A DNA stretch of 64,000 nt. Source: Pseudomonadales bacterium (lineage in GTDB: Bacteria > Pseudomonadota > Gammaproteobacteria > Pseudomonadales > Ketobacteraceae). A model generated the notes under the pieces. That model was not told where the DNA came from and did no database searches. It was given only the letters and a program-made list of their open reading frames with translations. This document shows, in pieces, positions 18,989 to 27,436 of the stretch (position 1 is its first letter; every line of letters begins with the position of its first letter). The translations under genes were made by a program, and so were the position numbers. The stretch lies in assembly GCA_002708905.1 (NCBI GenBank), contig PAPM01000041.1:1-64000 (forward strand), written 5' to 3'.

Positions 18989-19411
18989 TTAATCCAGCAG
19001 CAGGCGATCGATGATCAGCGCATAGAAGCCTGCGTTACCCTCACAACTGAAATACCACCCCAAATGCTGGTGGCAGCGCTGACAGTAGCAGTATTGCCAT
19101 GAGAAGCCTTCAAACCAGCTGAAATAGTCCGTTGGTTTCCCACTCACCTCTACTCCTTCTGCCTGATGATAAGTCTGCAAATCGAAGCCCAGTCCGGAGG
19201 GATTGGTGAAAAAATGATTGGTTTGGCCTTCTATTGGGGTCAGGAATTCATTGCTGGTGAGGTAGTTCAGGCAGCTTTTGCAGCGTACTTTGGCGCGGGC
19301 GGGTTTTACTTCGTCCCGCGATTCCGTTTCCGGGGCCGGTTCCAGTTCCAGAGTGTGCAACCATTGATCAAAAGGTTGTTCTTTGGGTGGTTCGTGATCG
19401 AGAAGATGCAT
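18989..19411 (-). CDS. Cereblon-type CULT-domain protein (bacterial)
   Basis: A 140-residue protein: a Pro/Glu-rich N-terminal 43 residues, then a single CULT domain, the fold that binds thalidomide-type glutarimides and C-terminal cyclic imide degrons in human cereblon. Zn ligands are C44/C47 and C110/C113. The aromatic cage is W99, W105 and W119 with F121, and N70-P71 precede it. Spacings (W-6-W-14-W, N-29-W, W-5-C, C-3-C) equal those of human cereblon W380/W386/W400, N351 and C391/C394. Bacterial single-domain homologues are established (Magnetospirillum MsCI4). No signal peptide. No ribosome site is obvious. Its native ligand is unknown. Confidence 0.85.
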   Translation of the reverse strand: MHLLDHEPPKEQPFDQWLHTLELEPAPETESRDEVKPARAKVRCKSCLNYLTSNEFLTPIEGQTNHFFTNPSGLGFDLQTYHQAEGVEVSGKPTDYFSWFEGFSWQYCYCQRCHQHLGWYFSCEGNAGFYALIIDRLLLD

Positions 19412-19493
19412 GACCGAAGCTGTCCATGACTTTGACTTGCCAGTTTAGCACTGCTTTAGCGGTCTCTCCATTTAGCGGAAGGTGGAAACAAAG

Positions 19494-19514
19494 AGCCCCC
19501 GGAGTGCGGGGGCT
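19494..19514 (-). terminator. Terminator after the 139-residue gene
   Basis: On the minus strand AGCCCCC/GGGGGCT closes a 7-base loop and is followed by CTTTGTTT. It separates the small helical protein gene from the CULT gene, so the latter probably has its own promoter within 19412-19493. Confidence 0.65.
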
Positions 19515-19544
19515 AAATAAACGCAGGAGAAGATAAAAAGGTTA

Positions 19545-19964
19545 TCAGGCCGTAATCTTGGCCCGCAATTCTTGAGTCTTGGCTTGAACTTCACGCAGTT
19601 GGGTGGTGACGGTTTCCCGCACTTCTGCCAACTTCGGCTTGATGTCCTTGGCATAGGTTTTCTCAGCTTGCTGCTTGGCATAAGCTGAGATCATGGTGGC
19701 ATTCCAGTTCAGGCGGAAGCGGTTATCATAGGTTGCCACATCCAGGTTGCGCAGAAAATCACGTACCGTGGGGTTGGCCTTGCGCAGTTCTTCAACCAGC
19801 TCTTGCAGGTCGATTTTCTCAGCGCTGGTGTCAACGCCCAGTTCCTGCAGAATGCGTTGACCTTCCAGTTTGGCAACTTCCAAGCCCTTGCCGAATTCAG
19901 CCTGCAGCTTCTCGCCTTGCTTTTTGAGCTGGTCCAGCTGAACTTTGACTTTGTCTTGAATCAT
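19545..19964 (-). CDS. Small helical/coiled-coil protein of unknown function
   Basis: A 139-residue, highly charged protein that I do not recognise. It is predicted almost wholly helical, with heptad-like stretches at 1-45 and 105-139 and a central less regular segment (about 62-92). There is no signal peptide, membrane span or Cys. The ATG is preceded by AGGA with a 7-base gap, and a terminator follows, so it looks like a genuine monocistronic gene. Size and composition resemble phasin-like or stress proteins, but no family motif supports that. Confidence 0.7.
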   Translation of the reverse strand: MIQDKVKVQLDQLKKQGEKLQAEFGKGLEVAKLEGQRILQELGVDTSAEKIDLQELVEELRKANPTVRDFLRNLDVATYDNRFRLNWNATMISAYAKQQAEKTYAKDIKPKLAEVRETVTTQLREVQAKTQELRAKITA

Positions 19965-20098
19965 GGTGGTTCCTCACACTTACGATATTGGGTTTGCAGT
20001 CGATGAGGTGATTCTATTGTCGAAAATTAGAATGTTCTTACTAAATCCTGTGTTTTCAGTGCAGAATCCGGAGTTTTGGCAGTCGTTTAGGGGTGGTT

Positions 20099-20308
20099 AT
20101 GGGTAAGTTTCTGATATTACTGGGCGTAGTGATCGCGGTGGTCGGTCTGGTGTTGGTCTATGCGCCCGGACTGCTGAGCTGGTTCGGCAAGTTGCCTGGC
20201 GACTTACGCTGGCAGAATGAAAAAGGGGGCGTATTCTTTCCCATTACATCCATGATCATCGTCAGCGTGGTGCTGACGGTGATCATGAATCTGATTGGGC
20301 GTCATTGA
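20099..20308 (+). CDS. Small membrane protein, DUF2905 family
   Basis: A 69-residue inner-membrane protein with two hydrophobic helices (about 3-23 and 47-66) separated by the conserved loop GKLPGDLRW typical of DUF2905. The ATG at 20099 is preferred over GTG at 20093 because AGGGG (20089-20093) is 5 bases upstream. Function unknown. It ends 14 bp from the convergent rimO stop. Confidence 0.85.
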   Translation: MGKFLILLGVVIAVVGLVLVYAPGLLSWFGKLPGDLRWQNEKGGVFFPITSMIIVSVVLTVIMNLIGRH

Positions 20309-20322
20309 AGGTTGTCCGAGAA

Positions 20323-21660
20323 TCAGGCGTCTTCCCTGTGGGCCAGTTCGGCCCAGAGGTCATGCTCGTCCGCCTGGAAGATCTTGGCAGTGACCATATC
20401 GCCGGGCATCAACTCGGTCTCGCCGTTCAGGAACACCAGCCCGTCGATCTCCGGGGCATCGGCAGCGGTGCGGCCAATAGCGCCTTCTGCGTCCACTTCG
20501 TCAATGATAACGTCCATGGTTTTGCCGATCTTTGCCTGCAGTTTCTGAGCGGAAATCCGGGACTGAACCTCCATAAAGCGCTCGAAGCGTTCCTGCTTCA
20601 CTTCCTCCGGTACGGCCCCATCCAGTTGGTTCGCGGTGGCACCTTCCACAGCGGAGTATTTGAAACAGCCCACGCGATCCAGCTGGGCTTCTTCCAGCCA
20701 ATTCAACAGAATCTGGAAGTCCTGTTCGGTCTCGCCGGGGAAGCCCACAATAAAGGTACTGCGCAGGGTCAGGTCCGGGCAGATGGAGCGCCATTTATGA
20801 ATGCGCTCCAAAGTGTTTTCCGCGTGGGCGGGGCGTTTCATGGCTTTCAATACCGATGGGCTGCCGTGCTGGAAGGGAATGTCCAGGTAGGGCAGAATTT
20901 TGCCGTCCGCCATCATGGGGATGATTTCATCCACATGGGGGTAGGGGTAAACGTAGTGCAAGCGCACCCAGACCCCAAAGCTGGAAAGGGCTTCACACAG
21001 CTCTTTCATACGGGTCTTCAGGGGGCGGCCTTGCCAGAATCCGGTACGGTATTTGGTGTCCACGCCATAGGCGCTGGTGTCCTGGGAGATCACCAGCAAT
21101 TCCTGCACGCCGGCTTGTACCAGTCGCTCGGCCTCATCCATTACGTCGCCTACCGGGCGACTCACCAGATCCCCGCGCAGGGACGGGATGATGCAGAAGG
21201 TGCAACGGTGGTTGCAGCCCTCGGATATCTTCAGATAGGCGTAATGACGGGGCGTCAGCTTGATGCCCTGGGGCGGCACCAGATCGGTAAAGGGATCATG
21301 CTGCTTGGGCTGCGGAACATATTTATGCACTGCGCCCACCACCTCTTCATAAGCCTGGGGGCCGGTTACGCTCAGCACCTGAGGATGGATGGAGGTGATC
21401 TGCTGGGCGTCACCCCCCATACAGCCGGTCACGATTACCTTGCCGTTTTCCTGCAGGGCTTCGCCGATGGCCTCCAGGGATTCGCGTTTGGCATCGTCGA
21501 TAAAACCACAGGTATTGACCACCACCACGTCCGCGTCCTCATAGGTGGGTACGATGTCGTAGCCATCGGTTCGCAGCTGGGTGAGAATGCGCTCTGAATC
21601 CACCAGGGCCTTGGGGCATCCCAGGGAGATGAATCCTACTGTCTTGCGGCTGTCGCTCAT
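20323..21660 (-). CDS. rimO: Ribosomal protein uS12 methylthiotransferase RimO
   Basis: A radical-SAM methylthiotransferase of 445 residues that modifies the conserved aspartate of ribosomal protein S12. The N-terminal UPF0004 domain holds three cluster cysteines (C15, C51, C80). The radical-SAM motif is [10 protein letters not shown] (C149, C153, C156). A TRAM domain closes the protein. Start residues and length match the RimO family rather than MiaB ([24 protein letters not shown]). Convergent with the DUF2905 gene. Confidence 0.96.
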   Translation of the reverse strand: MSDSRKTVGFISLGCPKALVDSERILTQLRTDGYDIVPTYEDADVVVVNTCGFIDDAKRESLEAIGEALQENGKVIVTGCMGGDAQQITSIHPQVLSVTGPQAYEEVVGAVHKYVPQPKQHDPFTDLVPPQGIKLTPRHYAYLKISEGCNHRCTFCIIPSLRGDLVSRPVGDVMDEAERLVQAGVQELLVISQDTSAYGVDTKYRTGFWQGRPLKTRMKELCEALSSFGVWVRLHYVYPYPHVDEIIPMMADGKILPYLDIPFQHGSPSVLKAMKRPAHAENTLERIHKWRSICPDLTLRSTFIVGFPGETEQDFQILLNWLEEAQLDRVGCFKYSAVEGATANQLDGAVPEEVKQERFERFMEVQSRISAQKLQAKIGKTMDVIIDEVDAEGAIGRTAADAPEIDGLVFLNGETELMPGDMVTAKIFQADEHDLWAELAHREDA

Positions 21661-21845
21661 AAATACCTGATACTCTTGAAACTTTTAGTGGTCTGCCGGG
21701 CTGCCTCGGTTAGCATGCTGCACCGGAACTGGCCAAAAAGGCGCAGTAGTTTGGTTTTTGCCGGCGGAATTGTCAAATAGATGATGCATCCAGCCGAACT
21801 ACAACCTGCATTGTATCCAAGTTGCCCAAATCACTGAAAAAATTG

Positions 21846-21874
21846 TTGACTCATTGGCGGTCACTCCTTAATAT
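21846..21874 (+). promoter_or_regulatory. Sigma-70 promoter of tRNA-Gly
   Basis: The -35 TTGACT (21846-21851) and -10 TAATAT (21869-21874) are separated by exactly 17 bp. A GC-rich discriminator (CGCGCCC) follows, as in stringently controlled stable-RNA promoters. Transcription would begin around 21881, about 15 bases before the mature tRNA. Confidence 0.8.
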
Positions 21875-21895
21875 TCGCGCCCACACCATATGAAT

Positions 21896-21970
21896 GCGGG
21901 TGTAGCTCAGTGGTAGAGCCCTTCGTTGCCAACGAAGCTGTCGTGAGTTCGAACCTCATCACCCGCTCCA
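21896..21970 (+). tRNA. tRNA-Gly (GCC)
   Basis: The acceptor stem GCGGGTG (21896-21902) pairs with CACCCGC (21960-21966), followed by T and encoded CCA (21968-21970). The anticodon stem is CTTCG/CGAAG with anticodon GCC at 21928-21930, and the T arm is GTTCGAACC. Confidence 0.97.
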
Positions 21971-21977
21971 AAATCTT

Positions 21978-22010
21978 AAAGCCCGAAGTCGTCATGGCTT
22001 CGGGCTTTTT
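21978..22010 (+). terminator. Rho-independent terminator after tRNA-Gly
   Basis: AAAGCCCGAAG (21978-21988) pairs with CTTCGGGCTTT (21998-22008) across a 9-base loop and runs into a T tract. Confidence 0.9.
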
Positions 22011-22103
22011 GTTTGTCCGGATTTCATTTTTGCGCCTCTACCTAACCCGTTTTATTTGTGCTCAAATGGGTGTCCATTTCAGAAAGGAATACTGAGGCTA
22101 ACA

Positions 22104-22559
22104 ATGTGGAGACCTACTGGTGGCAGGCTGCAATTGCTGGAGCAGCGCCTTAACGACGGCATGCTGAACGGCAAACCAATATACATCCATTATTCAACCG
22201 AAGACGGCATTAACAAAATTGTTAAAGACCTGGAAATTACCGATGTGCGGCGCAATGAAACGCGGCCCGGTTCCAGTGTCGGCATCTATCTTTGCCCCGG
22301 CCACCATACTTTCAATCCCGAAAACGTGTGGATGCTTTTGTTTTTAGGCAATGAGCGTTACCGTGACCGCGGTGATCATGTTGTGGTGTTCGCGTGGAAT
22401 CCTCCGTCCAAACCCATAGATCAACCTGTTACATCCGGCTCGTGGGCGCGGGAGTTGATCTATCAGGGTGGTTCGGTGAATTTCACCAGAGAGGATTTGA
22501 TCTACTGTGGGCCGAACCCTTTCCTCAACGTTTTTGAAACGGAAAACCCAAATATTTAG
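22104..22559 (+). CDS. Orphan protein with ADP-ribosyltransferase-like (HYD1-type) features
   Basis: A 151-residue protein of uncertain function. The segment IYIHYSTEDGINKIV, then GIYLCPG, then WARELIYQGG resembles the H-Y-acidic order (H29, Y62, E117) of small ADP-ribosyltransferase-fold domains such as Tox-ART-HYD1 found in polymorphic toxins. This is inference from pattern, not an alignment. The ATG at 22104 is preceded by GAGG (22094-22097); an in-frame upstream ATG at 22056 lacks a site. No signal peptide, trafficking domain or immunity gene is adjacent. It sits between the tRNA-Gly terminator and btuF, a typical place for acquired cargo. Confidence 0.6.
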   Translation: MWRPTGGRLQLLEQRLNDGMLNGKPIYIHYSTEDGINKIVKDLEITDVRRNETRPGSSVGIYLCPGHHTFNPENVWMLLFLGNERYRDRGDHVVVFAWNPPSKPIDQPVTSGSWARELIYQGGSVNFTREDLIYCGPNPFLNVFETENPNI

Positions 22560-22579
22560 CCTGATCGCTGCTGTCAGTT

Positions 22580-23473
22580 TTAGCCTGGATAATACACTTG
22601 CCGTGCCTTATCCAGGATTTCACACAGATTCTCCGCTGCGTCCACCGTGCGTGGAGTAGAGCGCGTGTACATGTCTTGATCCACAAAAAACAGCATATTG
22701 TTTTTCACCGCATCCATACTGCCCCAGGTGGACCATTTCTGCTTCCAATCTTTGATGGAGCGCTTGCCGTGATGGCCTCCGGTGAGCATCACCTGGGGAT
22801 TGCGGGTGACAATGGCTTCAACGCTGACGATGGGGGAGGCTTCGCTAAGGTCAGCAAACACGTTAACGCCGCCACAGAGAGTGTAAAGGTCGGAAATGAA
22901 ATGCCCGCCAGCCAGTGTGTAGAGAGGGTCTTCCCAGACTTGATAAAACACCCGTATGGGTTTCTTGTGAGAGTGCTTTTGCCTGAGTGCGGCGCGGCGT
23001 TGATCGTATGCTTCAGCAGACTGGTTGGCGAACGCTTCCGTTGCAGTGAGTTTGCCGAACTGACGGATATTATGACTGATGCTGTCCATGGTTTTGGGAT
23101 CACTCATGTACACCGGGATGTTCAGCAGCTGCAGCTTCTCCACGGTTTCGGCGCTGTTGCCTTCGTACCAGCCGATGATCAGATCCGGATTTAGCGACAG
23201 AATGCGCTCGAAGTTGACCTGGTTATAGCCGCCCACCTGGGGAATGGCTTTGGCTGCTTCCGGATAATCGCTGTAGTTCACTGTGCCGACAATGCGGTCA
23301 CCGGCACCGGCTGCGAACAACACTTCGGTTATGTGCGGTGCCAAAGACACTATACGCTGCGCAGGGCCGGACAGCTCCACCTGGCGCTTGCCGTCATCAA
23401 TCAGGGAGATAGGGGATGCCTGCAGCATCCCACAGAAAAAAAAGGGTAAGATCAGGTTAAACCACTTCACCAT
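22580..23473 (-). CDS. BtuF-like cobalamin/metallophore substrate-binding protein
   Basis: A periplasmic binding protein of about 297 residues with an N-terminal signal peptide (WFNLILPFFFCGMLQASP). It has the BtuF/FhuD class III fold signatures RIVSLAPHITEVLFAAGAG and NPDLIIGWYEGN. Family members bind vitamin B12, haem or ferric siderophores. The ATG at 23473, with AAGGA just upstream on the minus strand, is preferred over 23521 because it makes the signal peptide N-terminal. It overlaps the end of the RND gene by 17 bp, so it is cotranscribed. No BtuC/BtuD genes are nearby, and ligand identity is unknown. Confidence 0.85.
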   Translation of the reverse strand: MVKWFNLILPFFFCGMLQASPISLIDDGKRQVELSGPAQRIVSLAPHITEVLFAAGAGDRIVGTVNYSDYPEAAKAIPQVGGYNQVNFERILSLNPDLIIGWYEGNSAETVEKLQLLNIPVYMSDPKTMDSISHNIRQFGKLTATEAFANQSAEAYDQRRAALRQKHSHKKPIRVFYQVWEDPLYTLAGGHFISDLYTLCGGVNVFADLSEASPIVSVEAIVTRNPQVMLTGGHHGKRSIKDWKQKWSTWGSMDAVKNNMLFFVDQDMYTRSTPRTVDAAENLCEILDKARQVYYPG

Positions 23474-25862
23474 GTATTCCTTGGGTCGGTTCTTTGGCAG
23501 CACGGGGTTTTGCGTGCTCACTCTGTTCCATCTGAGTGGCGGTGGAAGCCGGTGCTGTTCGCCGTGGATGAATAAAACGGGACAGCAGTATAATCATGCT
23601 GGGCAGGAACAGGAAGTCGAATACCAGGGCAATCACAATGGTCATGGAGACCATAATGCCGAGAATGGCGTTGACGTTGAAATCGGACAGCGCCAGCATG
23701 CCAAAGCCCAGACTGAGCACCACCGTGGTGGTCAGCAATGCCGCCCCTACGTGCTCGAAGGCGTAATGGATGGCGGCCTTAACATCGCCGGTTTCCTGAT
23801 ATCCCCGCAGGTACTTCGCCATGAAATGCACAGTGTCATCCACCACGATACCCAGGGTGATACCAAATACCACGGCCACCGCCAGATTGACTTCTCCCAC
23901 GGTAAACCCCCAGATTCCCAGCATGATTGCGGCAGGGAAGGCATTGGGAATAATGCTCAGCACACCCAGCTTCCAGGAACCCAGGGCGACGATCAAAAGC
24001 AGCGAGATAATAATGGTGGCAATCACGGTACCGTTGATCATGCTTTCAATGTTTTTCTGGCCAATCGCAGCGAACATGATGGAGGGACTCGCTCCCACTG
24101 CAGCGAGCTCCGGTGCGTTTTCCGCAAACCATTGTTGGGCGTTGGCTTCCATCGCCAGAATGTCTTTGGCCTTGGCGCCTTTGATGCTCACGGTGATGCG
24201 CATGGCGGATTTGTTCATGTCCACCTGATTGTTCACATCCATCCCGAACGGTAATGACATTTCATACAGCAATTGGTATTGGGATGCATGTTCGCGGTTT
24301 TCCGGCAGGGTGTAGTAGGCGGGATCATCCCCGTGCATGTTTTTGTTCAGTCGTTTCAATGTGTCCGTGAAGGAAAATACATGGGTGACCATGGGTTGCT
24401 GGCGGTACCATTGCACGAAGGCATCCACCTTCTTGAGGAAATCAGGATCATTGATGCCCTGTTCCAGATGGGTATCCAGTGCGTATTCAATCATGTTTAC
24501 CCCATTGAGATTTGCTTCGGTAAAGTCCGCCGCCCGCCGCACCTCTATGGTTTCCTTGAAATAACCAAAATTGTCATCGTTCAGTTCGTTCTCGCCCACA
24601 AAAGAGATACATCCGATCGCTACTGACAAACTGATGAAGAACAGTTTTTTGGGATGCCGAATGGTGAAGTCAGCCAGGTGCCCAAACATAACACTGCGTT
24701 CTGTATCCACTTTTGGCGCCTTGCGCGTGAACCATAAAATAAGTTGAGGCATGATGGTCAAGGTGAACAAAAATGCAAAGAAAACACCGATTGCGGACAC
24801 CAGCCCAAGTTCCCGAAACGGCGGTGATTCACTGGACTGCATGCTCAGAAAGCCGATGGCAGTGGTCAGGCTGGTGAGAAAAATCGGTTTGGTATTGATG
24901 TCCAGACTGGTCAGCAGTGCTTCTTTACGATCCAGCCCGCGCCGCAGGCCGGTTAAGTAAGTGGAGAGCAGGTGAATGCAATCCGCCACCGCCAGGGTCA
25001 ATATGATAATGGGCGAGGCAAAGTTAATATTGTTGATGGGAATGCCCAGCCAACCCATGGAGCTGACCGCAATGACGACGCTGAATATGATGATGCCAAC
25101 GGTAATGAAGGTCCCTGAAATAGAGCGCAACAGCACACCAACCAGAATGATGATTACCAACAGCATTAACGGCACCAGGGTTTCGGTGTCCCGCTGATTC
25201 ATTTCATTAAAGGCATTATTCAACGGCGTTACGCCGGTCAGCATTACTTCCATCTGTGGATAGAGGCTTGCGAACTCGGTGCGGATCTCCCGTACTTTGG
25301 ACATCACCTCCGGAATCGCCAGGGTTTGATCCTCCGGCAAATTGAGCTGCACATTGATGGCGCTGACGTGGCCATTGGGTGAGATCAGGCGATGCACCAG
25401 CAACGGTTCGTTGATGGCGATATCCTTGCGCCAGGCAATCTCTTCATCGGAAAGGCTGTCAGCGTCTATAACGAGATCCTCTACCATCAGATCGTCGCCA
25501 TCCACCACCGTGTTCTGAAAGTTGGTGATGGAATCCACCCGCTGTGAGTAGGGGATCTGCCAGGCAGCTTCGGTCAGTGCTTCGATGGCTTGCAGGTTTT
25601 CCCGGGTGAATATCTCGCCGTCCGCCGGGTTCAAAACCATCAGCACGTTGTCACTGGCGCTGAAGCGTTGCTGTATCGACTCGTTGGCGACCAGCTGGGG
25701 GTTGTCCGCTTCAAAAAAGATTTTGTAGTCGGATTTAACGGTGAGCTTGGTGGCCCCAAATCCAACCAAGCCAATGGCAAGTAGGCTGAATATGAACAGC
25801 AAAAGGCGATATTTTACCAACCAGATCGAAATTGAATGATGCATGTAGTCAGTCCTTTGCAA
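23457..25862 (-). CDS. RND superfamily exporter (MMPL/HpnN-like, 12 TM)
   Basis: An inner-membrane RND transporter of 801 residues with two repeats, each holding a large periplasmic loop and a sterol-sensing-like bundle. Probable proton-relay carboxylates are in AVADCIHLL (first half) and GIVVDDTVHF (second half). At 801 residues it belongs to the MMPL/HpnN/hydrophobe branch, not the longer 1,000-residue AcrB drug pumps, so lipid or hopanoid-like cargo is more probable. There is no membrane-fusion gene. It starts inside the end of the tetR gene (14-bp overlap). Confidence 0.9.
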   Translation of the reverse strand: MQRTDYMHHSISIWLVKYRLLLFIFSLLAIGLVGFGATKLTVKSDYKIFFEADNPQLVANESIQQRFSASDNVLMVLNPADGEIFTRENLQAIEALTEAAWQIPYSQRVDSITNFQNTVVDGDDLMVEDLVIDADSLSDEEIAWRKDIAINEPLLVHRLISPNGHVSAINVQLNLPEDQTLAIPEVMSKVREIRTEFASLYPQMEVMLTGVTPLNNAFNEMNQRDTETLVPLMLLVIIILVGVLLRSISGTFITVGIIIFSVVIAVSSMGWLGIPINNINFASPIIILTLAVADCIHLLSTYLTGLRRGLDRKEALLTSLDINTKPIFLTSLTTAIGFLSMQSSESPPFRELGLVSAIGVFFAFLFTLTIMPQLILWFTRKAPKVDTERSVMFGHLADFTIRHPKKLFFISLSVAIGCISFVGENELNDDNFGYFKETIEVRRAADFTEANLNGVNMIEYALDTHLEQGINDPDFLKKVDAFVQWYRQQPMVTHVFSFTDTLKRLNKNMHGDDPAYYTLPENREHASQYQLLYEMSLPFGMDVNNQVDMNKSAMRITVSIKGAKAKDILAMEANAQQWFAENAPELAAVGASPSIMFAAIGQKNIESMINGTVIATIIISLLLIVALGSWKLGVLSIIPNAFPAAIMLGIWGFTVGEVNLAVAVVFGITLGIVVDDTVHFMAKYLRGYQETGDVKAAIHYAFEHVGAALLTTTVVLSLGFGMLALSDFNVNAILGIMVSMTIVIALVFDFLFLPSMIILLSRFIHPRRTAPASTATQMEQSEHAKPRAAKEPTQGIHGEVV

Positions 25863-26568
25863 GCAGTTTTTCCAAATGTTGGAAGGTATTTTTATAAGTG
25901 GTGTGGTAATCGTATTCGGTGCTTAGTGGATGCCATTGGTATCCGTCCAGCAGGCAACTCATTTGGTTGAGCAGCAGGGCATTGGTTTCGGATAATTCAA
26001 GACCGGTAATCAGATCCCGGGCGCTGTCCAACACCAACATGCCGAAACTCATTGCCCACAATCCAAGGCACAAATCGTCTATCCTGGTTCCTTGCTTTAG
26101 AGTGAGATCACCGGACTGAATGGCCAGCTGAATAACAGCACGGATCGCATTCATGACGAGGGTATCTACTTGATCCATCCGCTCCAGTCGCTCCGGGGAT
26201 GCCTTCTCCCGGATGTTATTGGTGCGGGCGGCGATCAGCAGATCAAATTCCTCCGGGAAGTGTTGGGTATAGAGCTGATACCCCACTCCGATGCAAATGA
26301 TCTTTTCCCGACTGTTGCCTTCCCAGGTCAGGGATTGCTGAAACATCTCGTACATCAATCCAAGGCTGTCCAGGCATAGGCCGCAGAGGATGTCTTCCTT
26401 GCAACTGAAGTGCTTGTAGACAGTGCCTTTGGCGTACTCGGTTTGTTCAGCAATTTTATCCATGGTGAGGGCCGAGATGCCCTCCTGACGAATGATGTTT
26501 CTCGCGGTATCCAAAAACAGCTTTTCCCGCTGCTCGAATTCCCGCTGGCGTCTGGATTGGGTGTTCAA
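25849..26568 (-). CDS. TetR/AcrR family transcriptional regulator
   Basis: A 239-residue TetR-type repressor. The HTH is within residues 15-62, with ISALTMDKIAEQTEYAKGT and VYKHFSCKEDIL giving the classic signature. The C-terminal ligand-binding domain is helical and unspecific. It is first gene of the operon tetR-RND-btuF and lies directly downstream of a perfect 7/7 palindrome (26588-26604), so autoregulation of the operon is likely by family precedent. Ligand unknown. Confidence 0.9.
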   Translation of the reverse strand: MNTQSRRQREFEQREKLFLDTARNIIRQEGISALTMDKIAEQTEYAKGTVYKHFSCKEDILCGLCLDSLGLMYEMFQQSLTWEGNSREKIICIGVGYQLYTQHFPEEFDLLIAARTNNIREKASPERLERMDQVDTLVMNAIRAVIQLAIQSGDLTLKQGTRIDDLCLGLWAMSFGMLVLDSARDLITGLELSETNALLLNQMSCLLDGYQWHPLSTEYDYHTTYKNTFQHLEKLLAKD

Positions 26569-26587
26569 AATGAATACTCCGTCATAG

Positions 26588-26604
26588 TGTGACGTTTCGT
26601 CACA
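26588..26604. promoter_or_regulatory. Palindromic operator candidate for the TetR regulator
   Basis: TGTGACG (26588-26594), a TTT spacer and CGTCACA (26598-26604) form a perfect 17-bp dyad. It is located 20 bp upstream of the tetR start in the divergent region shared with the histidine phosphatase gene. Size and position fit a TetR-family operator. A CRP-type half site (TGTGA) is also embedded, so CRP is an alternative reader. Confidence 0.65.
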
Positions 26605-26699
26605 TTTTCATCAGGGCGTGCCATTTTGTCAATCAGATATTCTGGTATAGTGAAATCAGGTGATTGGGGCTCAACCAGTAGTAGGATGGTAAAGCATTG

Positions 26700-27374
26700 A
26701 TGGATAAACCCATTTTGGAACAATTGCACCCGGAGTTAATCCCGTCCTTGGCCCAGGTGCCGAGGGGTGTTCCCGCAACTTTGGTGACTCGACATTCCAT
26801 TCGCGAGCAGCCGAAAAACCGCTTCGCCGGCTATGACGTTCCCTTAACGCCGGAGGGCGTAGAGCTGGCCAGGGAATGGGGGCGCAGCCTGGACCGGCCC
26901 ATTGCGGCCCTGCACTCCAGCCCGGTGGGGCGTTGCGTTGAAACCGCCGAGGCTATGGCGCAGGGCGCCGGTGTGGCGTTGCCGGTCACCACCCATAGCA
27001 GCCTGGTTGAGCCCGGTAGCTATGTGGTCGACCTGCCGGTGGCGGGGCCCTATTTTATGAAACTGGGCCCACTGGCCTTTGCGCGCAAGCACTTACGGAA
27101 TGAGGTCCGGGGCGTACTGTCACCCCAGGAAGGGGCGCTGCGGCTGCTGCAGCACTTCCGTGACAGCCTTCTGCAGCCTGGCACTCTGACCGTGCATGTT
27201 ACCCATGACACCATTCTTGCCTCGTTCATCTACTTTCTCAGGCGGGAATCTGAGATTGAAGAAGCCCATTGGCCCTGGATGATGGAAGGGGCCTTTCTGT
27301 GGTTTGAGGATGATGTGGTCTCCTGGCTATGGCGTGGGGAGGTGGGCAGCCTCCATCTGGACGAGTTCTCCTGA
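26700..27374 (+). CDS. Histidine phosphatase superfamily protein (phosphoglycerate mutase-like)
   Basis: A 224-residue member of the histidine phosphatase superfamily. The catalytic motif is TRHSIRE (family RHG, here RHS), the second Arg is in SSPVGRCVETAE, and the late His is in VTHD. Substrate unknown; the family covers sugar phosphates and phosphoproteins. ATG 26700 is used. It is divergent from tetR and followed after 62 bp by yadG. Confidence 0.85.
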   Translation: MDKPILEQLHPELIPSLAQVPRGVPATLVTRHSIREQPKNRFAGYDVPLTPEGVELAREWGRSLDRPIAALHSSPVGRCVETAEAMAQGAGVALPVTTHSSLVEPGSYVVDLPVAGPYFMKLGPLAFARKHLRNEVRGVLSPQEGALRLLQHFRDSLLQPGTLTVHVTHDTILASFIYFLRRESEIEEAHWPWMMEGAFLWFEDDVVSWLWRGEVGSLHLDEFS

Positions 27375-27400
27375 TTTATGGTTTCCGCGTAAGGTTTCCG

Positions 27401-27406
27401 TATAAT
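27401..27406 (+). promoter_or_regulatory. Probable -10 element upstream of yadG
   Basis: A consensus TATAAT with a C-rich discriminator lies 31 bp before the yadG start and after the phosphatase stop. No good -35 hexamer is at 16-18 bp, so activator dependence or weak activity is possible. Confidence 0.4.
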
Positions 27407-27436
27407 GCCCCCTCAATTGATTTGTTCAGGCGTTAC

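Noticed and set aside
19545-19964. Phasin (PhaP) assignment for the helical 139-residue protein.
   Set aside because: Size and helicity fit but no phasin motif and no PHA genes are present.
20305-21597. A 430-codon plus-strand open frame lying over rimO.
   Set aside because: It is antisense to the clear RimO coding region, with no family signature and low-complexity His/Gly-rich content; it is a shadow of codon bias.
21896-22600. An integrated island at tRNA-Gly bounded by a repeated tRNA 3' end.
   Set aside because: I see no second copy of the tRNA 3' end and no integrase; only one short orphan gene follows.
23283-24254. A 323-codon plus-strand frame across btuF and the RND exporter.
   Set aside because: Crosses two real genes on the opposite strand and has a His/Gly/Gln-rich composition typical of antisense frames.
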